Assembly: GCA_014529385.2 (NCBI GenBank)
Contig: CM043969.1
Coordinates: forward strand, 69,647,676-69,711,675
DNA: 64,000 bases
From: Adiantum capillus-veneris
Taxonomy: Eukaryota; Streptophyta; Polypodiopsida; Polypodiales; Pteridaceae
Direction of reading: 5' to 3'
The notes beneath the pieces are model-generated. The model was not told where the DNA came from, did no database searches, and saw only the letters and a program-made list of their open reading frames with translations. Made by a program: the position numbers and the translations under genes. Shown here one piece after another: positions 10,500 through 22,699 of the stretch; positions within the stretch are counted from its first letter, which is position 1, and each line of letters opens with the position of its first letter.

Positions 10500-13388
10500 T
10501 ACTATTACTACTAGAATCCATCCTCATCTGCACTCTTGATGTCGAGAGAGTATGGCTCGAATCCTCTGATGTAGTCTCCGTTGATGCTGTGTAGCCCCTC
10601 TCCTCAATGGTGGCCGTCTGGATCTCCGTAGCTCCAGTGCTCGGTGGATGAGAGTGCTGGTAGTGGTCGAATGAGTGTGGGCCGAGCTCTTCAGTGATGG
10701 CTGCTCCTCTGGCTGTCCCATATCTATTGAAAAGAAATCTGTCTCTGGGACTGTCTCTCTCTAGCTCTCTCCAATAAAGTCTCTATATCTGTGTAACTCA
10801 AGTAGATATAGCCTAAGACATCTGTGATCCTCATAACTCATGACCCTAGAGAAAGGACTGAAACCCTCTCTGAATAAGCAGTGGAAACGGCCCTGAATCT
10901 CATAGTACACTGTGTAATGACATATGTAATGTAGCTCTGTCTTTGGTTCTAGCTGGCGTAAGCGGCATATCCTGTTGTCTGCTACTATCCCTCCGAATCT
11001 ACCAGTCTCAATCTTCAGCTGATGTGAGGATGTGCGTATCTGACCAATGGCACACCGCAAACCATGAGACATGTGTATCCATGTAGCTGGGTCGAATCAC
11101 AAACCCATCTCATGTGAGGTGGAGAAGATGCTCTCTATAGAAATCCATCTTCGTGCCCAACTCTTGTGGCGGCTCTATCCATGTTCTCCTGGTATCTAGC
11201 TGGATCAGGTCCCGACGAATGAGTCTAGTAATCTCCACCCGTGTAAGAGACATCAAGGGTGTCTGAAGAGAGTACTGGAAAGGGGGCAGCTTGTCCATGG
11301 TAAAGCCATGCATCTGAAACCATGCTGTAATGTGTGCATACCAGCATGAAGTGTCCCCTTGAAGAGCTAACTGTCTGGAAGACTCAAGGGCCAGTCTAGC
11401 ATATCTGCCTCTAGTAGTATCCTACAAGCTGTGCACAAAGGAGACTGATCTGGTAAGCGCCTCAATCTTCATAGGAGGGGCAGCTAGCATTGCTCGAATG
11501 ATAGCGTTGGGCATGGAGGCCTTGGCTCTGATCAGTCTCCAACCATCTTGGCCCAGAGAAGGTCCCCATATCTGCACCGCATACAACATAGCTGAGGCTA
11601 CTAAAGTATCAAAGAGCCATAACTTTGTCCGAGGTTCCTGGAACTGATCCTACGAACACATCCTCTCCAAGCTTTCCAAGGCCGCATAAGCTCTATTTAG
11701 TCTAGTCTCTGCTACTCTCCCCAAAGAAAACCTCGGCCCAGTGAAGACAACCTCAAGGTAAGTGTATGCATGTGTATACTCTACAATCTACCATATGTGA
11801 AAGTCGGTGCTGATCTCCTGATCCACTGTGGTGCGGTGTTAAACACCATAACTTGGTTTTACCAAGGTTTACAAACAATCCCCTATCCTCTGCAAAACTG
11901 TGTAATGCATCCAATTGTCGCTGCATACCCTCTGGTGAGTCAGAGATCAACACAATATCATGAGCATATAAGAACAATGGGATCCACGTCCCTACGAGCT
12001 GGGCACCTCTATCACCCTCTCTGTCAATGTAATCAGACACCTTATCAACATACATACCAAACAGAGTAGGAGACAATGGGCAACCCTGTTTCACCCCAAA
12101 GGTAGAGTGAACTAAATCCGATATCTCCTCCAGGGTGCGTACATGTCCCATCAAGAGTGGAGAAACCCCTCCTAAAACCGGCTTGGCCATTTGCTCGTAC
12201 AACCTCACCCTCTGCCCAATTACTCACCTACTGCTCAAGAATGGATGCATACAACCGTGCCAATGTGTGCCCAACCATAATAGTGCGGTAATTCCTAGGC
12301 TCTGTAGCATCACCTGCCTTGAAGATAGGCACAATAGTAGACAACCTCCAAGTCTCAGGTAACCCCTCACACATGGCACGATTGAACAACACTGCAAGAA
12401 CCTCTACCAACATATCTCTAGCATGTATAAAGTGCTTTGCTACTAGACCATCATGATCATATGCCCTGCTGGTCCTCATCCTGTCAATGGCTCTCTTTAC
12501 CATCTCAGTGGTAAAGAAGGTGATAGTAGGTGGGCATGGCTCTGCAGGATCTGGAAGGGGTTTCTATCAAGGAACTGTATATAACGGTGTCGCATATTGG
12601 CCCCACACATCAAGAGAAGTAATCACTGGGGGAGGGGAGTGCTCATGAAATAATTGCCATGCCTCTCCTGTGTCTCTACTCAAGAACAGCCGATACAAGT
12701 CTCGCTCCATTTGGGCCAAGTAAGCTCGTTTCTTCCCTCGCACAAAGCACCGGGAAGCAATCCGAGACTGTCTGTAAGTGATGACTCCTAAAAGAAGATC
12801 TCTCTAGCGCTGGGCTCTTATCTCTCTGCACTCCTCATCATACCAACTATTCTAGGGCATGGTCCCTGAATGTCGCCTCCGATCCGGCTGAGTGTGTGGG
12901 TATGTCTCTGATGCTGCACCATGCAGTGTCTCAGTCAATAAAGTGGTGCACTCCTCCACTGAGAGACCAGGACTAGCTGTGTATAGACGGCTATAGATCT
13001 CCTTTGTATAAACCGAGTCAGTCTCTAGTGTAAATGTATAACGGGTATGTGACGTGCCTCCTGATGTCTGGATTGTACTATAGTGAAATGAAACGGGCAA
13101 TGTCAAAAGAGCATGATCCACTGCTACACCCACTATTCTGGCTCCCACTATGAAATCCTGAATACAAGGAATAAAGCTCGGCTGTGCCATAACATAGTCC
13201 AGTGTACTAGCCCCGTGTCTGTGTGGTAAGCATGTGAAACCGGCTGCTCTAGGAAATCGTTGTAAGCCATCAAGTATGGCTACCCCATGTGTGGTCGTCA
13301 TCTTGGTGAGGTATCTCCCATACTCCGTCTGCTCTCTATCATGTGAGCATCTGTCAAGCCCCAAGTCACCCACATCCAGCTGTCTAAG
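10500..13388 (-). pseudogene. LINE copy A, endonuclease C-terminal part through RT to zf-RVT
   Basis: The longest LINE copy, minus strand. From 13388 downward: the C-terminal half of an APE-type endonuclease (GRYLTKMTTTHGVAI, then HRHGASTLDYVMA and DHALLTL near 13120-13170), a linker, RT fingers (12228-12503, VPIFKAGDATEPRNYRTI), palm (11753-12208, GVKQGCPLSPTLFGMY), thumb, and a zf-RVT domain (10761-11072). The RT active-site box reads LYAHDIVLIS where copy B has YADD, so a catalytic Asp has become His. Many frameshifts are present. The endonuclease N-terminal half continues at 14873-15379, beyond the solo LTR. Confidence 0.87.
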
Positions 13389-13393
13389 CATCT

Positions 13394-14872
13394 TGAAACC
13401 GGCCCGTAGGGCGGTAGGCGTTGGCTTTCACCCGAAATTCTTTACTTTATACACACACACAGAGCACTTTGCAAAGAGAACCTGCGACGGGAGTTAACAC
13501 TTAAACACACACACGGCTCGGAAGCTAGAATGCTCCGAGCAGACGCCGACAACCCGTAGGCCCCAAAATTGGCGCCCCTTTCGGTATTTCTTTATTCTTT
13601 AGGAGGGTAAATTACAAGGTAAGGTCCTGGGAATCCTTCACGTGTATCCACCTAGATACCATTTGATTTGGCCAAATTTCGGCAGCATAACAGCCCCAAA
13701 ACTTGCGCGAAACCCATTCCCCTGCTGGAACTCGCTTGCACTGACGTATACCCTCTGATTCCTGTCCAAAAACAGTAAATTCAGCACGCTGTATTTACTG
13801 GTTTTTGCCCTGTTTTCAGCCCCAAACAGTCCCCTAACTGTCCTTTGCCAGTGGGGCACGATTCCCAATGATCCTGGCGTCCGTATGGCTGAAAAACAGT
13901 CAAATTACAGCGCATACACAGCGCTGATTTTGCACCTGTACGGTGAGGTTATGACCCTCACCAGTGCCTGCTTTGGAGCAGCAGTTAGCTACCCCTGTTC
14001 CTGCTCAAGGAGGCTCTTGCCTCAGCACAAAAGCATGAACCCACACAACTGTACATCAGTCAAATGAGTAGTCCTCTTGTGGGGCATCACATAACTGCAC
14101 GTAGGGGAGAGAGAGAGCAGTGTGTAGTGTGCAGGGCATCACTCCTAGCACCACACTGTACATGAGAGGGAAAGAAAGCACTCCATAGCTCTTAACCTGT
14201 GACAGTTTTTCAAATGAAGCCTCTCCCAGCATAAAAATCAGTGCCCATTTTTCTGCAAGAGGAAAGTTCACCAAAAAGTGACACTTGGCGCATTTTCAAG
14301 CATTTTCCCGTTTCGGGTTCGCCGCTTAAAAATATCCCAACTGACGCGTCAGTTGACTTCGCGGCAGAGTTATAAAGTGTTCCCCTAGTCATACCGGAGG
14401 TAATGACGCGAACACATTTCACGGCCCAAAATAGCAGTTCCCTAAATTTTAGGAGATGCTTCCGTTGGGCTCCCACTGGTCTTCTGACCATCTATCCTCA
14501 TTGGGACCGCATCCAAAAGTGCAATGTGGCCCAACTGTCGGATACTTTTTGTTGGTAGTCCCACCTTGACTTTACGCTTTGATTGAGTTCACTTCCTAGT
14601 ATCCACCAACTTGCTAAGTGCGACGAGGGGACCTATATGATCTTGCTCTGAGCCTAGACATCCTCTTACCATACGAATTCCAGTGCCGACCACTTCCCGT
14701 CTGCGGGTGAATCTACCGTTCACATTGGCCATACAATGTCCGACGGTTTGCTACTTCAAAAAGAGGGTCTCTAAACAAATAAAATAAACCCCATTGGAAA
14801 GAAACCAACAACCAAGGTTAGCAGTTGCCACATCTCTGTGACATGGTTAATAACTGCCACGTCCTCGTGACA
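13394..14872. mobile_element. Solo LTR (1479 bp) inserted in LINE copy A
   Basis: The segment begins TGAAACCGG, ends CTCGTGACA (TG...CA), and is flanked by a perfect 5-bp duplication CATCT (13389-13393 and 14873-14877). No gag-pol motif and no internal terminal repeats are visible, so it fits a solo LTR left after LTR-LTR recombination. Without it and one CATCT, the LINE frame reads ...DTSDEMLRQLD..., matching DTSEEMLRELD in copy E at about 15.95 kb. That confirms both boundaries. Near its right end it has a short imperfect direct repeat ending CTGTGACA / TCGTGACA. The parent family is not identified. Confidence 0.88.
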
Positions 14873-15380
14873 CATCTCATCTGAAGTGTCGTAGAAGACT
14901 GTCTGAGAGTTACCCGTTCGGGCATTGAAGTTCCCTAGGAGGATGATATCACCATCCCTAAAAAACTCCCATATATCATCATTTAGTAAAGAGAAAGGCG
15001 ACTGTCCTCTGGGTGCAGCATATATTGACGTAGGGGGGGGGGGGGGGAAGTAACATATGGAAATGTATAGAAATCGGCCTGTGTTAGCTCTTAGCCTCAC
15101 CCACATGTATCTAGCATGATCATCTCTCCGTACAATATGTAGTAGTGGATGTAACTCCTCCCTAAATAGCACTGCTGCTCCTCCTGAACCTCTACTCCCA
15201 TGCTCAGATCTCGCGACTGTCTTGTGGGTTGTCTCCCATCTGTATCCCACCACATGTGGCATAAGCTGTCCAGGGGCCTGATGAGTCTTTGAGAAGAAAA
15301 CAATGTCCCTCTCTCTGAAACTGTCCTCAAAGGCACCAACGTCCAACCTCATAGATCCATTACAACTCCAAGTAGCCATC
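14873..15380 (-). pseudogene. LINE copy A, endonuclease N-terminal part
   Basis: Minus strand, starting near 15379 with MATWSCNGSM, the position of the first endonuclease/exonuclease/phosphatase strand. Motifs follow: FFSKTHQAPG (the family usually has ETH, so the catalytic Glu appears replaced by Lys), GSRGSGGAAVLFREE, YMWVRL, and GDIILLGNFNARTG (the DFNA strand, with Asn at the Asp position). It ends at the solo-LTR insertion and continues at 13388. Confidence 0.85.
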
Positions 15381-15499
15381 TTCAGTGTGGTCCCATAGGT
15401 CTCACACCGTCATGTAGAGTGCCGCTCTAAAATCACCACCCGACCATCTCTGTAAAAGGCCGTCTTTCCCTTCTCCCTTGCCGCCGTTAGAGATGTATT

Positions 15500-15748
15500 C
15501 TAGAGCCCGAGTCTTTGAGGCACTGTTTCCTGGTTTATCCATATGCACAGCCAATGTGGAGGGCAGTTTATTGTCTATTGATTAGAGTGGGCATGCATGA
15601 TAGGTTCATGGTGCGGAAGGCAATTCGTTGTCATGAGTTGGATCTTTACCCGTGGGATACAATTTTTACTACGATCTGCAACATCACTATCTGGACCATT
15701 TGGAAGGCTCTTTGTGCTCACTGTCTTCTCCTACATCCACCACTTTGA
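15500..15748 (+). pseudogene. Fragment of a different non-LTR element (zf-RVT / C-terminal part), plus strand
   Basis: On the opposite strand to the LINE pile, the translation has HCFLVYPYAQPMWRAVY, like the zf-RVT Cys/His and C-P-xA-xx-W pattern of plant non-LTR RTs. About 45 residues later NITIWTIWKALCAHC resembles the IWxxWKARC motif that follows that domain. It is short, lacks the RT proper and belongs to another lineage than copies A-E. Related sequence may resume at about 16.99-17.18 kb. Confidence 0.55.
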
Positions 15749-16295
15749 CAGCCATTTGGACTGAGCTGCTACATACTCTTCGCAGCCAATGGGATACTTC
15801 AACTCCTCCAATGAGGGAAGCAAATCTATGAAGGCCATTCAAAATGGCCAATCCATGTGTTGTGCCCATCTGAATCAAGTATCTCCCATATTTTATAAAC
15901 TCCTCAGCATCATCTGAGGTCCTGGAGAGCTCCATCTCTTTGGAGTCTAGCTCTCTCAACATCTCCTCAGAAGTGTCAAAGATGGATGCCTATTGACATG
16001 TTGCGGTCCTAGCATTGAAGTTCCCGAGTAGGATGGCATCGTCCTCATCTACTAGCATGTATGGTGATTGCCCCTTAGGCGAAGCATAATTGATGTGCTA
16101 GGAGGAAAGTTAATAAGGTAACTCTAACCAACATAGCATCTATGCGGACCACCTGGATGATAGGGTGTAACTCCTCGCTAAATAACACTCCTGCTACTCC
16201 TGATCCTCTGCTATTGTGCTCATTACAAGCCACCTGTCTGCAAGTGGTCTCCAATTTGTATCCGGTCATCCTCGAGAGTGTACTTGCAAGCAAGG
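15687..16295 (-). pseudogene. LINE copy E, endonuclease fragment
   Basis: Second copy of the endonuclease region, minus strand. From about 16295 downward it has YKLETTCRQVACNEH, GSRGSGVAGVLFSEE, LLGNFNARTA (about 16010), DTSEEMLRELDSKEM (about 15960) and KYGRYLIQMGTTHGLAI. It aligns with copy A across the solo-LTR site and so shows the uninterrupted sequence there. Stops and frameshifts are present and no RT follows. Confidence 0.8.
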
Positions 16296-16955
16296 GGGAA
16301 AGGAAGGCGCTTGTTTGGTTGCATGTGGTTTTTTCTATTGTCTTCTTTGCATGCTTTTGGTTTGCCTGCTTGTTTGCATGAGTCTGCTTAGATGCCTATG
16401 GAGACGGGTGGGTGGGTGGGTGGGTGGGTGGGTGTGTATACGTGTTTGTCTGCTGCTTGTTTTTGGTGTTTGTTTTCTTGTATTGGATAGGATGGACTTA
16501 AGCCTTTGGACCCTTTACGCTGATTTCTGCAGGTTGAAGAGCGTCATAGCCCTCTTGATTACTGCAAGGGATGGTGAGAAGCCCCCCCCCCCCCTCCCCC
16601 CCTTCCCCCCGAATTTTGATGCAGAGTGGATGTGGAGTGGTGATGCCTCTTTTGCTTGTGTCCGCCTTTTGCCATGGAATTTTGGAGTCTGATATTGGAG
16701 ATTCCTCTTAGGTGAAGTTTTCTGCTTGTCAGAAAATTAAGGAATCTAGTCACCCTCGGGGTGGCGTGTTTCTGCTTAATCTCTATTGTAAAGTCGTCGT
16801 CTCTAGCCTCAGATGTATTACCCATCTTTTATAACTCTGTATCACTAGTGATGTTCCCTTACGGTTCGTTATTATCAGGGTTTGTTCACTGCAGTTCCGG
16901 CTTTTGCCTACGGGCTTATGCGATGCCTCTGGGCTTTGTAATTTGCTTATGTTGC

Positions 16956-16986
<31 letters not shown>

Positions 16987-17190
16987 TCACAAATTGCGCT
17001 TCTATTGGGCTGTCCAGGTTAATGTCCGAAGCTTTGGGAATCTGAATCCCTTGGAAGAATATAAGATAGAGAGCCTTCGGTTCTTTATATCCATGCTCAG
17101 TTCTTTCCGTCGCCTCACTGTGGAGTCCTTGCTGCGGCCATGGCAAGTTGAGATGCTGGAGGCTCTAAAAGAACGTGCGTGATTGTATAT
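16296..17190. other. Unassigned; GGGT repeat, poly-C run, short GA tract
   Basis: Contains (GGGT)n at about 16406-16433, C-rich runs at about 16578-16608 and a GA tract at about 16958-16987. From 16990 to 17182 an open plus-strand stretch (HKLRFYWAVQVNVRSFG, then ESLLRPWQVEMLEAL) could be the far C-terminal part of the non-LTR fragment at 15.5 kb, by analogy only. No gene is claimed. Confidence 0.4.
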
Positions 17191-19234
17191 GCTGGCAAGG
17201 ATACCTTCTTGGTCGGATGAAGCAGAACTGTAAAGAGGAAATCAATGAACATAGACGGATGCAGGTTTCAATGTGTTATGGGAGGGATTCAGGCTTTGTA
17301 TGAACCAAATAGCTGATGTGCCTCTTCCCGGAAACTGTCCACTAGGCAGGTGCATACCATACATGTGTAACTAGATGACCTAAAGGAAAGAAGTTTAGCC
17401 TCACCATTTCCTTGTGTATCCTAGCCTTGTACATAGTAGGGAAGGCCTTGCCTAGCAGCCTAGCACTGTCACCTTCTTTTACCCTTTGTGCCACAAAGGG
17501 GCAAGGGTCCACCAGATAATGAAGAGAGTTTAAGAGCACCATTCATATTCGGGAGGAGTATGCGAATTATAGGTGTACAGGATCAATGAGCAGCAGTCCA
17601 TTTTAACACAAGGGATTTTGATGCAAGTGTACCCAGTTACCTTCCTGATAATCCAATTGAGATGTTTTGCAAGATCGAATTTGATCTGCAGCGTACAATA
17701 AAGACATGCCAATGGAGCTTTAGTTGCCATCATCTTTGATAATGACATATGGTCACAGTTGAGGGTTTGCACATGCTAACCTTAAAAGGGATAGCAGAGT
17801 GTCCTTGATGCAAGAGGTTTTAATTTCTTGTATAAATCAAACAAGTTTAAGATCAATTATGCAAAATTTTGGTAGTACCTGTTTTGTTAATGAAGAGGAT
17901 TGCCAAGCTGGACCAACTCTATCATAAGCTCATGTATCTGTTATTTCTTAGCAGAAGAACAATTTTATGCAGAGAATAGAATCTCATGGTAAAATCTATC
18001 AAAAGGCTTGATTATGTTGCTTTTTGGAGATTTTACATGCTCAGTAAAGAATTTAGATTTTATCAACACAATTTTACAAGTTGCTCTTTATTTTTATTTT
18101 ATTATTTTGAAAAGGAAACGTGTGGAATTGTACAATAGAAAAAAGCTTTAATAAGTAGGAGGAAAGTTTGTTCTTACCCAAGAATTATGTCGTGACAAAG
18201 AGATTAGGTAGTTTTCCCAGTTCACAGGGCATCCCTAGTTTGAAGTTGCCCCTTCCTAATTTTTCTTCATTGTCTCTTCAATGCATGTAAAAAAGGCAAA
18301 TTCTACACATGCATTATGAGAGCATATATAGTCATCTCATTATCACTGCCATCATAAATGCAATAATCCGTTCTCATTACTATAAGTCTTGATTGTCCAT
18401 TGATCTAATGCTAATTCCAACATCTATATGTTATGATTTATACTCCTCGCTCTGATCAAAAGATCTCATTCATAACAATTGGACATGGCTAATCTTGCCC
18501 ATTATTGTACATTTAATGAAGCAGTTAATAGCTTGTGTTTGTAAACCTTATGTATGGATAAGTGTGTTCAATGTCATGTGTATATTTCAACAGAAATGTC
18601 GAAAGGGGCACTTAGGGGAAGGTAATTTGGAAGTGGAACTCCGCCACTCCACGCCTATCTCAAGCATGGTTTTGGACATCATGTACATGTTTCAACTCTA
18701 TAATTACAAGTCGAGTATTAAGAAAATTGATGATAACATTAAGTCATTGCAATTAGCAGTCTAGATTGATTGGCAACTCGGGAGATAATAATGCAAATGG
18801 ATTATTGCATATGGCAAAGGTACATTAAGTTAGTCTATATGAACTTATAATGCTACGCAACATATGACCTTTTTGAATGAAAGCAAGAGAGAATGGACTA
18901 GCATCTCCCAACAATGAGAAAAGTCAACGTTGCCTTCTAAAAAAACATCGTGGTGATATCTCTATTGGCCTTTAACCTGATTACTATAAACAAGCCGACA
19001 CTAACGCGTAGACGGTGGCATTGCCTATTGTTAGAGAGAGAGAGAGAGAGAGAGTGCGATCTCGACTGCTTGGCAATGTGGATGAGAGAGAGAGATAGAG
19101 AGAAAGATATGCTATTTTTAGTAGTAAGCCTAAAAAGCCTAAAAGAATGCCTAAAAAAGGTGTACACAATTTGGTAGGCACCACTATCACTACCTGCAAG
19201 CAGGCAGTGCCAACAAGAGATTAAGACTCAAGTG

Positions 19235-19236
<2 letters not shown>
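17191..19236. other. Unassigned AT-rich sequence
   Basis: About 2 kb without a convincing coding region, terminal repeats or RNA gene. Short open stretches (for example 18495-18764, plus) match no family I recognise and have no codon-like structure. A GA tract lies at 19034-19054. Confidence 0.5.

Positions 19237-19283
<47 letters not shown>
19237..19283. repeat. (CT)n microsatellite
   Basis: About 23 CT units. Confidence 0.9.
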
Positions 19284-19286
<3 letters not shown>

Positions 19287-19529
19287 ATAATAGTTTCGCT
19301 CTTGTACTCGATGGCGAGGAACCTAGCCTCCTCTCTAAGTGACACGGACAGGGTGAAAGGGGATCAAGGGTAGGGGTTCATTTGGCGGTAGCGTGTGAAA
19401 TTGGGGTCATGGATATGGAGCTCTAAATTTACGAATGGCACCTAAGCACATTTACAAAACCATGGGGATTGACATTATTTTCAAGAAGTACACATGGGAG
19501 AAGTGGTTAGGGCATTTGGTTGCCAAGGG

Positions 19530-19920
19530 GTCCCCCCCTCAACACTAAAGGGCACGGGGCATTAAATGAAGCCCCACATGTGGGATCTACGGTTGAGAAG
19601 CCCGGGCACAAAAGTAGAGGCGCGCAGGACTGTAGGATGCACCAGAAGTAAACTAGGACGTCAAAAAGTAAACTTGGACATGGGTACACCTGTCCACGTT
19701 GACTTATCATGCGTTTGTTGCCCACCATGGTCAACATATGCGCACGGGGGGTTGGATAAGCCATGCGCCTTGCCCAGCACCCACCGAGGTTCAAATCCTG
19801 CGAGCAGCACCCCACGCCCCATTTTTTGGAGCCCTCAAATCTCCTTGAGATTCGTGCGTGCACCCTCAGCCGTAGATCCCATCTCTTTGTTCCCGTGCCC
19901 TTTAGTGCTGAGCCCCCCCT
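19530..19920. repeat. Inverted-repeat element (about 390 bp) with tRNA-like internal sequence
   Basis: The left end (CACTAAAGGGCACGGG, then GGGATCTACGG about 15 bases on) reappears inverted at the right end (CCGTAGATCCC ... CCCGTGCCCTTTAGTG, about 19870-19905), giving imperfect terminal inverted repeats of about 60 bp. Inside, at about 19785-19800, GAGGTTCAAATCC is close to the B box of RNA polymerase III promoters and is preceded by GGATAAGCCATGCGCC. This suggests a MITE that holds, or arose from, a tRNA-like SINE. No clean target duplication is visible because both ends run into C and A homopolymers. Confidence 0.5.
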
Positions 19921-19924
19921 AAAA

Positions 19925-20595
19925 AAAACAAAAAACAAATGTACATCTTTCACTTAGTGTCGTACGTAAAGCTGGCAAATTTTCCTATAAGAGGTGCATG
20001 TTGAAGGTCGAAAGGATGAGATGTCATGTAGACAAGGACTTGAAAAAAGCTCGATGATCATGTAGGGTAAAGGGGCCAATATGAGAACATGTAAGAAAAA
20101 AATAGTATTTTTGGGGGGGATTTTCCATATCCGGCCATATTTGAAATTTGAAGAGTGCCTTCAATTCCTCATGAAAAGACGCATTAGATGATATCAAGAT
20201 TGATATTTTTTTGATTTTGCTTCAGTACTCTATTTGAAAAAGAGTAATTCTGAGGGCTTTTTAGAATACAGAGACACTCAAGTCCCAATAGTAGTACACT
20301 TTTTAGCAAATCAGATGTGGACACCTAAGCAAGATTCCAAGCATATTCCTTTTTTTTGTCTCCCTTTTGGGGGTGGAGCCATCTTCCTTTTGGGGGGTGG
20401 TTCCTTATTGGGCCCTTTACCCTAGCATTCTTTCATTTTTTGCATTCAAATTTTCATTACCATCTAGTTTGGATGTTTGCTTACAACTATCCACACGTTT
20501 GGCAATTATCTATAGAAATAGCAATTCGCATGTATTGTAAAAGGGCATTTCGAGCCTACGCCGTACGGGCTTGTAACTTGGTTACATAACCAAGC

Positions 20596-20598
<3 letters not shown>
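19925..20598. other. Unassigned
   Basis: No gene, repeat family or RNA is recognised. G-rich and T-rich runs lie at 20340-20430. Confidence 0.5.

Positions 20599-20641
<43 letters not shown>
20599..20641. repeat. (GA)n microsatellite
   Basis: About 21 GA units, with no LINE 3' end beside it. Confidence 0.9.
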
Positions 20642-20649
<8 letters not shown>

Positions 20650-21124
20650 AATAAAAGAACGTCCGACCACCTGAGCTGCCACGTGGTTTCCTTTTCCTTT
20701 TCATTCCAAATCAGGGCATCTTGAAAGATACTAATGCAAAAAAAATGCGACCTACTAGACTCTTTGTGAATAACGCTTTTCCAAGATACTCACTAGGATA
20801 ACACCTTTTTGTGTAGGGTTTCAGCCACCAAAGGAAGAACTCCTATCATGAGAGAAGTATGGCTTCATGGGATCTTTTTCACACGATAACCCATGTCATT
20901 TTAACCTTCTTTTTGGGGGAAGAAAAGAGCAAAAGAATTGAAACCTAAATAGGTTTGCCAAAGTGTCTCATTAGGGGGAATCTACAAAGATCCCTTGGCC
21001 TTAGCAGAAAAGGAAAAGGAAAGCGAACACTTTGCATTTTTAACAAAAAGCTTTTTAAAAAAATGCTCATATGAGCTTGAATGAAAGGTTTTTAATCTTT
21101 CGAGAGTAAACAGGTTTTTAGTCT

Positions 21125-21520
21125 GTTGAGATGTTTACTCTGGTGTTTTGGGAATTTTGGAAAATTTGAAGGGCATTTTGGGAATTTTTGACAAAATATC
21201 AGAGATATTTTGGGAATTTTTGAAATGTGAGGGGTATTTTGGGAATTTCCAATCTTTATTCCTTTTTGACAATTGAGATCCGTTTTTGCACCTTTAGCAT
21301 GTAATTTGTTGCAAATTAGATCTGTTTTTGCGAGCTTGGCATGTAATTTGTTGCAAATTACCTCGCAAAAACAGCTAAGCCTAGATTTCGCATCTTGTAT
21401 TGATAGACAATTAGTCTTCTTACGAAAAGCTATTTTTTATGTGGAGAAAATTAATCTGATAACAAGGGTATTTTGGGAATTTTGGAAAATTTAAAAGGCA
21501 TTTTTGAAATTTATGTTGGG
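21125..21520. repeat. Short irregular direct repeats
   Basis: The phrase TTTTGGGAATTTT recurs with irregular 20-45 bp spacing at 21175-21250 and again at about 21470-21485. Between these blocks a 40-bp unit containing AGCATGTAATTTGTTGCAAATTA is present twice in tandem (about 21281-21320 and 21323-21360). No coding potential. Confidence 0.65.
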
Positions 21521-21539
21521 AATCTGAGCATGGGAAGGG

Positions 21540-21869
21540 AGAGAGATATTTTGTAGAGGGGGCACCTGGAGGAGAGAGACAGAGAGAGAAGGGAGAGATG
21601 CCAGATGTATTAGTGAAGGCACTAAAAGTAGATGCGGAAGAGAGAGAGAGAGAGAGAGCAAGCATCGTGACATCTATCATGAGTTGGGGCAGTGAGGGCG
21701 ATCGAGCCTTTTGGCAAACACAGTTCAAGAGAGGAAAAGGGAAGGATGGTGGCTACCAACTATGTTCGTGAAGGTAGACGCTAGCAGAGAGAGAGAGAGA
21801 GAGAGAGATCTCGTGAGCAGAAGCAAGAAGCATGGGGTTGTAGATCAGGCTGCCAGAAGAAACTAGGGT

Positions 21870-21935
<66 letters not shown>

Positions 21936-22255
21936 CTCTCGTTTGCTTGTCTGCATGATCAAATCCGTCCGAGATGTGGTCTCTCTCCCTCTCTCTTTGC
22001 GTCTCTCTCTCTCTATCTCTCTCATTCGTTTGTCTGCAGGTCAGGTAGGAGGATCTGTTTGCGATTCGGGGGTGGTGGAAGAATGTGGTGATGAGCTATG
22101 AAGGTTAGGAGTTGAACCAAGGAAGGAAAAGAAAGAGCTGTACCCGCACACGGGGCAATGGCGAAAGGGGTGAGTGTGCAAGAACAAGTGTCTCAGGAGA
22201 GTGCGTGGGAATGCAATGTACGAGAAAGAGTAGAGATCGCATCTTCTAAGATTCG
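21540..22255. repeat. Cluster of GA, CT and CA microsatellites
   Basis: GA tracts at about 21640-21658 and 21786-21808, (CT)n then (CA)n at 21872-21931, further CT at about 21980-22022. The sequence between them is unassigned. Confidence 0.75.
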
Positions 22256-22699
22256 CCTTTATAAGTGTGGGTAGAGCCAGTAGTAGTAGTAACTTAACGT
22301 ATCGAACAAAACAACCACATGATACAAGAGTAAAATCCCATTGTGGACAAAAACATACGATATGTATACGTCTCTCTGGAGGAGGCCCATCACACCGAGA
22401 AGGTTTTAGCCTAACATCAGTGATCTCCCTATTTCGACAAAGCCATCAAATTGATAGTGTTAATCACTCTATTTGTAAATTCCATTGAAAAAACCAAATT
22501 ACTTTTTCCATGAATTATAAAGGCTTAAAGACATGAAATGTTTTTAATCAATGTGTCAATCACCATGAGGGCCTCAAGAAGGGCACGTTGGTGTGCAACA
22601 TGTAGTTAATGATATTTTCTAGCTAGTAAAAACTATGTGAAGATCATCTGTAGACAATTGGGCTTTGCTTTGAAAATTGTAGATAATACTTGCACTGAA

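Noticed and set aside
19785-19812. Possible tRNA gene from the B-box-like GGTTCAAATCC
   Set aside because: No cloverleaf with acceptor stem and anticodon could be built by eye. Kept only as tRNA-like sequence in a repeat.
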